Source: Patescibacteria group bacterium
GTDB lineage: Bacteria > Patescibacteriota > Minisyncoccia > Phycocordibacterales > UBA12079
DNA length: 6,003 bases
Direction: 5' to 3'
NCBI GenBank assembly: GCA_018894995.1
Contig: JAHIOZ010000113.1
Location: forward strand, 1 to 6,003
Shown: positions 1 to 4,104 of the stretch, in pieces
How the letters are laid out: every line of letters begins with the position of its first letter
Numbering within the stretch: the stretch's first letter is position 1
Notes under the pieces: generated by a model
Told to the model about the DNA's origin: nothing
The model's database searches: none
What the model saw: the letters and a program-made list of their open reading frames with translations, nothing else
Position numbers and translations under genes: made by a program

Positions 1-1
1 A

Positions 2-814
2 ATTATTGAAATTTATGGTCCGGAATCATCCGGAAAGACAACTCTTGCCCTGCATGTTGTCGCTTCAGCTCAAAAAGAGGGCGGAATTGCCGCTTTTGTT
101 GATGCGGAACATGCACTGGATCCGGAATATGCCAAAAAGCTGGGAGTTAATATCAACGAATTACTCGTATCACAACCGGATAATGGCGAACAGGCACTGG
201 AAATTACGGAAAGTTTGGTTCGTTCAGGCAAAATTGACATCATTGTTATTGATTCCGTCGCTGCTTTAACTCCAAGAGATGAAATTGAAGGTGATATGGG
301 GGCTCACCATGTCGGGAAACAAGCCAGACTTATGTCGCAAGCTCTCAGAAAACTAACCGCCATTGTCGCTAAAAGTAAAACAACTGTTATTTTTATCAAT
401 CAAATTAGAATGCAAATAGGTGTGATGTTTGGAAATCCGGAAACAACCCCAGGAGGAAAAGCTCTGAAATTCTATACTTCCGTTCGTTTGGATGTGCGAA
501 GAATTGCTCAAATCAAAAAAGGTGACGAAGTTGTCGGTGGTCGGATAAGAGTTAAAGTGGTCAAAAACAAGGTCGCTCCCCCATTCAAAATGACAGAGTT
601 TGATTTGATGTATAATGAGGGAATTTCAAAAGAAGGCGAAATGATTGCTTTGGGAGAAAAATACGGAATTATTTCCAAGAAAGGATCATCTTATTCTTAC
701 GGAGAAGAGAAATTAGGGGTGGGATACGACAAAACCAGAACTTATTTGAAGGAAAATCCGAAGGTTGCAAAAGAGGTACTGAAGAAGATAAAGGATGAAC
801 TAAAAAAATCGTAG
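2..814 (+). CDS. recA: RecA recombinase, 5'-truncated by the window edge
   Basis: RecA is the ATP-dependent strand-exchange protein of homologous recombination and SOS signalling; it polymerises on single-stranded DNA. The frame is already open at base 2 and gives 270 residues, beginning IIEIYGPESSGKTTL, so the Walker A motif GPESSGKT is at residues 6-13. By comparison with E. coli RecA, about 60 N-terminal residues lie outside the window. Further family landmarks are DAEHALDP with the catalytic glutamate, IDSVAALTP (Walker B strand), and the DNA-binding L2 region around FINQIRMQIGVMFGNPETT. The protein ends at KKIKDELKKS, so it lacks the long acidic C-terminal tail that restrains E. coli RecA. 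No intein or frameshift is seen. efp follows 28 bases downstream on the same strand with no terminator between, so the two are probably cotranscribed. An internal TTG at 215 is not a real start. Identification is secure. Confidence 0.98.
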   Translation: MIEIYGPESSGKTTLALHVVASAQKEGGIAAFVDAEHALDPEYAKKLGVNINELLVSQPDNGEQALEITESLVRSGKIDIIVIDSVAALTPRDEIEGDMGAHHVGKQARLMSQALRKLTAIVAKSKTTVIFINQIRMQIGVMFGNPETTPGGKALKFYTSVRLDVRRIAQIKKGDEVVGGRIRVKVVKNKVAPPFKMTEFDLMYNEGISKEGEMIALGEKYGIISKKGSSYSYGEEKLGVGYDKTRTYLKENPKVAKEVLKKIKDELKKS

Positions 815-842
815 ATTTTTTAGTAATTTTTAATTTAAAATT

Positions 843-1400
843 ATGTTGGATTATAACGAAATTACACAAAGAAAATACATTATTGTCGGTGATGAGCCTT
901 ACGAGGTTTTGACTTCCCATGTTTTTAGAAAACAGCAAAGAAAGCCGGTTAACCAAACAAAATTGAAAAATTTAATTAGTGGCAAAGTAATAGAAATATC
1001 ATTTCACCAAGCTGAAAAAGTTAAAGAAGCGGATATTGAGAAAAAAAATATCAAATATCTTTACAATAACAAGGGCGAATATTGGTTTTGTGAAGAAAAA
1101 GACCCTTCAAAGAGATTTGATTTGCCAGAAGGTATTATTTCCGGGGCGCAATTTATGAAAACAAACTCTTTAGTGACAGCAAAACTTTTTGGCAACAGAA
1201 TTATCGGTGTTTCTATGCCTATCAAAGTTCGATTAAAAGTCAAAGAAGCTCCGCCGGCTGTTAAAGGTAACACGGCAACGGGAGCCAACAAGCAGGTCGT
1301 TTTAGAGACGGGAGCGGTGGTAAACACACCTTTGTTTGTGAATGAAGGTGATATCATTGAGGTTAATACTGAGACGGGGGAATACACCGGCCGAGCTTAA
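843..1400 (+). CDS. efp: Elongation factor P with a non-canonical loop tip
   Basis: EF-P enters the ribosomal E/P site and relieves stalling at polyproline stretches. At 185 residues it has the usual three-domain length: N-terminal KOW-like domain (about 1-63), central OB domain (about 64-125), and C-terminal OB domain ending in the family signature TGAVVNTPLFVNEGD and NTETGEY. Domain I carries TKLKNLISGK, but the loop before it reads HVFRKQQRKPV where canonical EF-Ps have a PGKG tip. An ungapped alignment to E. coli EF-P puts Gln32 at the modified Lys34 position, with lysines at 30 and 34 nearby. The start ATG at 843 gives the expected MLDYNEI N-terminus; no Shine-Dalgarno precedes it, only AT-rich sequence. 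It probably shares a transcript with recA. The last four codons and the stop form the outer part of the terminator palindrome. The family assignment is secure; how the loop is modified, if at all, is unknown. Confidence 0.97.
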   Translation: MLDYNEITQRKYIIVGDEPYEVLTSHVFRKQQRKPVNQTKLKNLISGKVIEISFHQAEKVKEADIEKKNIKYLYNNKGEYWFCEEKDPSKRFDLPEGIISGAQFMKTNSLVTAKLFGNRIIGVSMPIKVRLKVKEAPPAVKGNTATGANKQVVLETGAVVNTPLFVNEGDIIEVNTETGEYTGRA

Positions 1401-1452
1401 AAAGAAAATCGTCAGGCAATGCCTGACGATTTTCTTTTTAAGCTCGGCCGGT
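1386..1452. terminator. Bidirectional terminator in a perfect 33-bp-arm palindrome
   Basis: Arms 1386-1418 and 1420-1452 are exact reverse complements around a single base (A1419). The core stem CGTCAGGCA/TGCCTGACG is followed by a T-rich tract at 1430-1439, mirrored as an A-rich tract at 1399-1409, so it can terminate transcription from efp (plus) and from the Cas2-like gene (minus). The stem does not stop at the T tract. It continues into GC-rich ends matching the last 15 bases of efp (four codons plus TAA) and their inverted copy at 1438-1452. Termination is inferred from structure. Confidence 0.9.
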
Positions 1453-1487
1453 TAAGAAACTCCCAAAGCAAAATATTAATTTTAACC

Positions 1488-1529
1488 CCATACGACATAA
1501 ATTCCTATCGGCATTTATGTCGTATATGG
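1488..1529. repeat. Palindrome A, left copy flanking the Cas2-like gene
   Basis: Arms 1490-1502 and 1513-1525 pair perfectly (ATACGACATAAAT/ATTTATGTCGTAT) around a short interior with centre TATC. Outer CC/GG bases pair after a two-base bulge. The 36-base core 1490-1525 matches the reverse complement of the core at 2201-2236 at 35 of 36 positions, the exception being C1512. It lies 8 bases beyond the stop of the minus-strand Cas2-like gene and could act as a 3' hairpin of that transcript, a protein-binding site, or one end of a mobile unit. Confidence 0.85.
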
Positions 1530-1537
1530 AAATAGAA

Positions 1538-2152
1538 TCAATATTCTAATATATTATTATCTTTAAAAATTTGTTTAAGGAGTTTTTCGTTACTTATACT
1601 TGCAGCTTCTATAAAAATAATATTATCTTTAACATTAAAAAATTCTCCTATCTGCTCAAACTCTTTTTTACAAGGATGAGGATAAACAAAAACTGATTTT
1701 TGCAACATAATAAAACCAAGGTCTTTAATTTTTTTATTTAAAGATTTACGAGCAACCACCTTTTCTTCCGGAATATCAAAAGATATTATTCTCCAAATAT
1801 TATCCCATTTTTTCTGTTTTGGTATATTAAGATCTTCAATTTTATATTCATTTAATTTAAGCACCCCTTTTGGTGTAATAACATATTTATCAACTTCATC
1901 TTCTTTTATATAACCACGATCTAATAATCTTTTTAAATTATCCCTAAGTCTTCGTTTGTGATTTTTGTGCAAATCATCAACCCATTTATAAGCAATAGCA
2001 GTCCCCGGTAAAACAAACATAGATGCTATCACCCCACCTAAAGCAATACCTTTTATTATTTCTTTGGAGAGATCACTCTTCTTCATTTTTTCAGGGGACT
2101 TAGCATTTTTTAAAAAATTCATTTCTTCTTGAGTTAAGTAAATATTTTTCAT
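1538..2152 (-). CDS. PaaX-like/Cas2-like domain protein with hydrophobic N-terminal segment
   Basis: This 204-residue protein has three visible parts. Residues about 32-56 form a hydrophobic, glycine-rich stretch (IIKGIALGGVIASMFVLPG) that could be a membrane segment. Residues about 60-109 are basic and look like a winged helix (RRLRDNLKRLLDRGYIKE, then VITPKGVLKL). Residues about 116-190 resemble the ferredoxin-like Cas2 fold of PaaX-type repressors: WRIISFDIPEE with Asp126 at the position of the conserved Cas2 aspartate, then LNKKIKDLGFIMLQKSVFVYPHP. No cas1, other cas gene or repeat-spacer array is present, so a CRISPR adaptation role is not supported. It is a lone gene, convergent with efp, and lies exactly between two matching palindromes; the upstream one provides an extended -10 element. 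No Shine-Dalgarno is visible. A DNA-binding regulator, possibly autoregulating through the palindrome, is the conservative reading; a palindrome-processing nuclease is a speculative alternative. Domain call is from residue pattern only. Confidence 0.75.
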   Translation of the reverse strand: MKNIYLTQEEMNFLKNAKSPEKMKKSDLSKEIIKGIALGGVIASMFVLPGTAIAYKWVDDLHKNHKRRLRDNLKRLLDRGYIKEDEVDKYVITPKGVLKLNEYKIEDLNIPKQKKWDNIWRIISFDIPEEKVVARKSLNKKIKDLGFIMLQKSVFVYPHPCKKEFEQIGEFFNVKDNIIFIEAASISNEKLLKQIFKDNNILEY

Positions 2153-2192
2153 AAAAATTTATTAAAAATTAATTATAAGATTTTACATCTAA

Positions 2193-2201
2193 ATTATAAC
2201 A
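2193..2201 (-). promoter_or_regulatory. Extended -10 promoter for the Cas2-like gene
   Basis: On the minus strand TATAAT occupies 2198-2193 with TG at 2201-2200, a perfect TGnTATAAT. No -35 match is obvious, as is usual for extended -10 promoters. Transcription would start near 2186, giving a leader of about 34 bases before ATG at 2152. The element is embedded in palindrome B, so binding there would block it. A mirror-image TGTTATAAT at 2236-2244 points the other way, where I see no gene. Confidence 0.5.
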
Positions 2202-2244
2202 TACGACATAAATTCCGATAGGAATTTATGTCGTATGTTATAAT
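2193..2244. repeat. Palindrome B, promoter-side copy flanking the Cas2-like gene
   Basis: Arms 2193-2216 and 2221-2244 are exact 24-base reverse complements separated by GATA (2217-2220). The central asymmetry (GATA here, TATC in copy A) shows that the two copies are in opposite orientation around the gene. Both outer ends read TGTTATAAT outward, the extended -10 consensus, so the element could fire in both directions and also serve as an operator. It starts 41 bases upstream of the Cas2-like start codon. Confidence 0.88.
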
Positions 2245-2270
2245 ATTTGAGTTATAATGAACACCCGTTT

Positions 2271-2307
2271 CATTAAAAACCCGCTTCGTTAAAACGAAGC
2301 GGGTGTT
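2271..2307 (-). terminator. Rho-independent terminator of the two-gene unknown operon
   Basis: Stem ACCCGCTTCGTT (2279-2290) pairs perfectly with AACGAAGCGGGT (2293-2304) over a two-base loop. Read on the minus strand the hairpin is followed by TTTTTAATG at 2278-2270. It begins 6 bases after the stop of the 94-aa gene. A second left arm at 2260-2271 (AACACCCGTTTC) can pair with 2296-2307 instead, with one G-U wobble, giving two mutually exclusive folds. Confidence 0.85.
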
Positions 2308-2310
2308 AAA

Positions 2311-2595
2311 TTATGCAGAAAGAAGAATTTCGTTAAGAGAAATCTTGTCTTCATGAGAGAGTAGTTTTGTTTTTGAATTTTTTAAAACTTCTAATAACGA
2401 ATAAATGATTCCCAATCTCTGGCTGTCTACCCATTCACCACCAAACTCTTCTCCTAGCAGTTCATATAAAAAATCTCTATTTTCTTTAAATTTACTGCAT
2501 TGAGAGCATGTTTTAATAGAAATATCTATAAAACAAGTTATTCCATTCATATAAATACATTCCCCAGAATCAATCCAACAAATACTCTTATCCAT
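2311..2595 (-). CDS. Cysteine-rich 94-aa hypothetical protein
   Basis: I do not recognise this protein. It has 94 residues with five cysteines in the N-terminal third (C6, C13, C21, C30, C33), including a TCSQCSKF segment with CxxC spacing. This could bind a metal such as zinc, though the spacing matches no ligand set I can name. The C-terminal half is predicted mostly helical and acidic to neutral (YELLGEEFGGEW, then LGIIYSLLEVLK). There is no signal peptide or membrane segment. Support for being a gene: AGAGG at 2609-2605 sits 9 bases before the ATG, the preceding small ORF stops immediately before it (TAA then ATG), which suggests translational coupling, and a good terminator follows directly. 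The CxxC pattern might suggest a small regulator or metal-binding adaptor, but nothing in the neighbourhood decides its role. Confidence 0.75.
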   Translation of the reverse strand: MDKSICWIDSGECIYMNGITCFIDISIKTCSQCSKFKENRDFLYELLGEEFGGEWVDSQRLGIIYSLLEVLKNSKTKLLSHEDKISLNEILLSA

Positions 2596-2772
2596 TTATC
2601 TCGCCCTCTTCTTTTTAATGGGACAAAGCACCCGTGAATTTGCGAAAGTTTTGGGCAACTCCCATCTTAACTCTCCTTTTGACGAAGTTATTGTTTGACC
2701 TCCAAAAGAAGTAAAAGAAAAAAACACCTGTAAACACCGACTCAAAATTCTGTCTAAAGAATTGAAACTCAT
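2596..2772 (-). CDS. 58-aa small protein, first gene of an unknown two-gene operon
   Basis: This short ORF encodes MSFNSLDRILSRCLQVFFSF, then a polar middle (GGQTITSSKGELRWELPK), and ends in a basic tail CPIKKKRAR. I recognise no family. The case for translation is strong: a full AAGGAGG Shine-Dalgarno at 2786-2780 lies 7 bases before the ATG at 2772-2770, and the stop codon TAA (2598-2596) abuts the ATG of the 94-aa gene with no spacing, a layout typical of coupled genes. A second ATG directly upstream (2775-2773) is only 4 bases from the Shine-Dalgarno and is less likely as the start. Residues 9-23 could form a short amphipathic or hydrophobic helix. It could be a small membrane-associated protein, a leader peptide whose translation opens the downstream start, or half of a toxin-antitoxin-like pair; none of these is demonstrated. 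Confidence 0.6.
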   Translation of the reverse strand: MSFNSLDRILSRCLQVFFSFTSFGGQTITSSKGELRWELPKTFANSRVLCPIKKKRAR

Positions 2773-2779
2773 CATAATC

Positions 2780-2786
2780 CCTCCTT
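2780..2786 (-). promoter_or_regulatory. Strong Shine-Dalgarno of the 58-aa ORF
   Basis: AAGGAGG on the minus strand, 7 bases before the second of two consecutive ATG codons. It decides the start at 2772 and contrasts with efp, ssb, rpsR, rpsF and the Cas2-like gene, none of which shows a recognisable Shine-Dalgarno. Confidence 0.75.
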
Positions 2787-2804
2787 TTTGTGAGATTAAA
2801 TTGA

Positions 2805-2832
2805 TTAATAAATATCAAACAAATTCTTTCAA
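2805..2832 (-). promoter_or_regulatory. Possible promoter of the unknown two-gene operon
   Basis: On the minus strand TTGAAA (2832-2827) and TATTAA (2810-2805) are separated by 16 bases. A start near 2797 would leave a short leader containing the Shine-Dalgarno. The -10 match is only four of six and AT-rich sequence yields such matches by chance, so this is tentative. Confidence 0.35.
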
Positions 2833-2893
2833 GAGAATAGCAAAAAACAGTCATAGAAGCAAATAAAATATTTTGAATCACGAAATACCTGGA

Positions 2894-3016
2894 TTGCAAG
2901 ACTTTGAGCAAATTTTTTTAAAAATTATGAACGGGTGTCGTTCACCCTGTAGCGAAGTGGGGGTGTGCGACACCCTGAGAATAATTTTTAAAAAAATTTC
3001 GCTCAAAGTCTTGCAA
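2894..3016. repeat. Long nested inverted repeat, MITE-like or structured element
   Basis: The outer arms 2894-2928 and 2981-3016 match over 35 bases, with one extra C (C3000) bulged in the right arm. The inner arms GGGTGTCG (2933-2940) and CGACACCC (2968-2975) pair perfectly, and CACCC (2943-2947) can pair with GGGTG (2961-2965) around a 13-base apical loop. The whole can fold into one rod of about 120 bases. It lies between the end of the ribosomal protein cluster and the promoter of the unknown operon. It may be a miniature transposable element remnant or a structured RNA; short ORFs crossing it are byproducts of the fold. Confidence 0.8.
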
Positions 3017-3017
3017 A

Positions 3018-3042
3018 GACGAACCGCCAAAGGCGGTTCGTC
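3018..3042. repeat. GC-rich hairpin
   Basis: GACGAACCGCC (3018-3028) pairs perfectly with GGCGGTTCGTC (3032-3042) over an AAA loop. No T tract follows on the plus strand; on the minus strand the next bases are CTTTGCAAGAC. It directly abuts the large inverted repeat. It could be a back-up terminator stem, or part of the same inserted element. Confidence 0.75.
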
Positions 3043-3090
3043 AACAAATTTCCTATTTTGTAATTCAAAGAAATAACAAATTTAAAAAAC

Positions 3091-3128
3091 AAAAAATCCG
3101 CAAAGCGGATTTTTTAATCTTTTTTTTT
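3091..3128 (-). terminator. Terminator after rpsR, potentially bidirectional
   Basis: AAAAAATCCGC (3091-3101) pairs with GCGGATTTTTT (3105-3115) over an AAA loop. Read on the minus strand the stem ends in six Ts followed by GTTTTTTAAA, fitting termination of the rpsF-ssb-rpsR transcript. On the plus strand it is followed by TTTTTTAATCTTTTTTTTT. It sits about 150 bases past the rpsR stop, beyond another large foldback. Confidence 0.8.
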
Positions 3129-3137
3129 ACGAAACTA

Positions 3138-3263
3138 AAATAATTCAAAAATTGGCGATTTTCGTTTTAATTTTTGAAAAAATTTTCTGAGTCGTATTAA
3201 ATATACGGCGAACGGAAATTTTTTTGAAAATTAAAACGAAAATCGCCAATTTTGGGATTATTT
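3138..3263. repeat. Large inverted repeat directly downstream of rpsR
   Basis: The core arms 3148-3174 and 3227-3253 are 27-base exact reverse complements (AAAATTGGCGATTTTCGTTT at the left end). Pairing resumes outside after a three-base mismatch (3138-3144 with 3257-3263) and continues imperfectly inward to about 3187 and 3215, giving arms of about 50 bases. The apical region contains a further small stem CGTAT/ATACG (around 3193-3207). The element ends 4 bases from the rpsR stop codon, so the rpsR transcript would carry it as a 3' structure before the terminator. Confidence 0.88.
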
Positions 3264-3267
3264 CAAA

Positions 3268-3468
3268 CTATCTAATTACATAAGGTAACAATCCCAAAAA
3301 TCTTGCTCTTTTAACCGCTTGGGCGAGCTGTCTTTGGTGCTTTGCACAAAGACCGCTTCTCTTTCGAGCAACCATCCTTCCATGAGGATTCATAAACTTT
3401 CTCAAAGCGTCTACATCTTTGTAATCAATTTGGATTATATTATTTTTTGAAAAAAAACATTGTTTCAT
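3268..3468 (-). CDS. rpsR: Small-subunit ribosomal protein bS18
   Basis: bS18 binds 16S rRNA in the platform of the 30S subunit as a heterodimer with bS6. The 66-residue product shows the family core: IDYKDVDALRKFM, then GRMVARKRSGLCAKHQRQLAQAVKRARFLGLLPY, matching the E. coli IDYKD, KYQRQLARAIKRAR and LLPY blocks. The N-terminus is short (MKQCFFSKNNIIQ). With Cys4 and Cys41 it does not show a clear four-cysteine zinc set. It is the last gene of the rpsF-ssb-rpsR cluster, 149 bases after ssb, a wide gap filled with a hairpin and short repeats. There is no Shine-Dalgarno before the ATG; the preceding bases are AT-rich with two copies of CTATACCCTAAA. A 50-base-arm inverted repeat follows 4 bases after the stop. 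Identification is secure. Confidence 0.96.
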   Translation of the reverse strand: MKQCFFSKNNIIQIDYKDVDALRKFMNPHGRMVARKRSGLCAKHQRQLAQAVKRARFLGLLPYVIR

Positions 3469-3473
3469 TTTAT

Positions 3474-3581
3474 TTTAGGGTATAGCGTTTAGGGTATAGT
3501 TAGTAATTTTTGAACTTTCGACTTTATGAACTTTATAAACTTTTAACTAATTCTAATTTTTTCTTATTACTTAATACTTAC
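3474..3581. repeat. Three degenerate short tandem tracts between ssb and rpsR
   Basis: Three different repeat words are laid end to end. TTTAGGGTATAG occurs at 3474-3485 and 3488-3499 (period 14). An ACTTT/AACTTT-based tract fills 3512-3548 (on the minus strand AAAGTTTATAAAGTTCATAAAG). A CTTATTACTTAATACTTAC tract fills 3563-3581. None codes for protein. They resemble replication-slippage products and leave rpsR without a visible ribosome-binding site. Confidence 0.6.
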
Positions 3582-3585
3582 TCCT

Positions 3586-3633
3586 AGACATTCCATTCTA
3601 AATTTTTTCCAAAAAATTTAGAATGGAATGTCT
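3586..3633 (-). repeat. Perfect 23-bp hairpin overlapping the 3' end of ssb
   Basis: Arms 3586-3608 and 3611-3633 are exact reverse complements with a two-base loop (3609-3610). The right arm contains the last four ssb codons (Asp-Ile-Pro-Phe) plus the stop, and the left arm is their inverted copy downstream. Read on the minus strand no T tract follows (next is AGGAGTAAGTATT), so it is not a classical terminator. It may act as an attenuator, an RNA-stability element or a processing site between ssb and rpsR. Confidence 0.85.
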
Positions 3634-4088
3634 TCCGGATTGATTTCTTCTTCAGGGTATTCAACCGTATCAACCTTTGGGGCTTCCTTGCTGGTTTGAC
3701 TTGTTTGACTTGTCTGGTTTGTATTGTTTTGATAACCAGCACTTGAACCTCCACCATCTCTTCTTGGTCCCAACTGCATACTTTCTGTAACAATTTCCGT
3801 TCGATATATTTTCTTACCGGTTTCCTTATCCTCCCAATTTTTTGTTTGCAATCTACCCTCAATTAAAACAGAACTGCCTTTTTTCAAATATTGATTGATA
3901 ATTTCAGCAGTTCTCCCAAAAGCAACAACATTGTGAAATTCAGTGCTTTCTTGTTTACCCCCTTCTTTATCCTTCCAAACTCTATTCGTAGCAACCGAAA
4001 TATTTGTAACTTGAACACCAGAAGGAAGCGATTTTAATTCGGGATCCCGTGTTAAATTTCCTATTATAATTACTTTGTTTAAATACAT
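3618..4088 (-). CDS. ssb: Single-stranded DNA-binding protein
   Basis: SSB coats single-stranded DNA as a tetramer and recruits repair and replication proteins through its C-terminal tip. The 156-residue product begins MYLNKVIIIGNLTRDPELKS, typical of the OB-fold N-terminus, continues with the STEFHNVVAFGRTAEIINQYLKKGSSVLIEG block, and ends the OB domain near residue 108. A low-complexity Gly/Ser/Asn/Gln/Thr linker follows, including TSQTSQTS encoded by a 9-base repeat. The acidic tip is NPEDIPF, close to the classic DDDIPF. The start at 4088 gives the family N-terminus; no Shine-Dalgarno is present. It lies between rpsF and rpsR, the common bacterial order. The gap to rpsF is 212 bases, so ssb may have its own promoter. 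The tip codons sit in a perfect hairpin arm. Identification is secure. Confidence 0.97.
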   Translation of the reverse strand: MYLNKVIIIGNLTRDPELKSLPSGVQVTNISVATNRVWKDKEGGKQESTEFHNVVAFGRTAEIINQYLKKGSSVLIEGRLQTKNWEDKETGKKIYRTEIVTESMQLGPRRDGGGSSAGYQNNTNQTSQTSQTSKEAPKVDTVEYPEEEINPEDIPF

Positions 4089-4104
4089 ATCAAAATATTA
4101 ATTT

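Noticed and set aside
1061..1387. 108-residue minus-strand open frame inside efp
   Set aside because: A shadow of the efp coding sequence on the opposite strand with no family resemblance.
1490..2236. CRISPR array or CRISPR adaptation locus
   Set aside because: There are only two palindromes, in opposite orientation and separated by a gene, with no regularly spaced spacers and no cas1. The Cas2-like domain alone does not make a CRISPR locus.
2615..2911. 98-residue minus-strand open frame overlapping the 58-aa ORF
   Set aside because: It lacks a ribosome-binding site at its ATG, starts inside the arm of the long inverted repeat, is low in plausible protein pattern (FFFYFF run), and is incompatible with the better supported 58-aa frame, which has a consensus Shine-Dalgarno.
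2873..3076. 67-residue plus-strand open frame
   Set aside because: It runs straight through the nested inverted repeat and the following hairpin, so its sequence is dictated by the folds. No family resemblance or ribosome-binding site.
3584..3862. 92-residue minus-strand open frame overlapping ssb
   Set aside because: An alternate frame of the ssb 3' half. The ssb frame has clear OB-fold and DIPF tip motifs.
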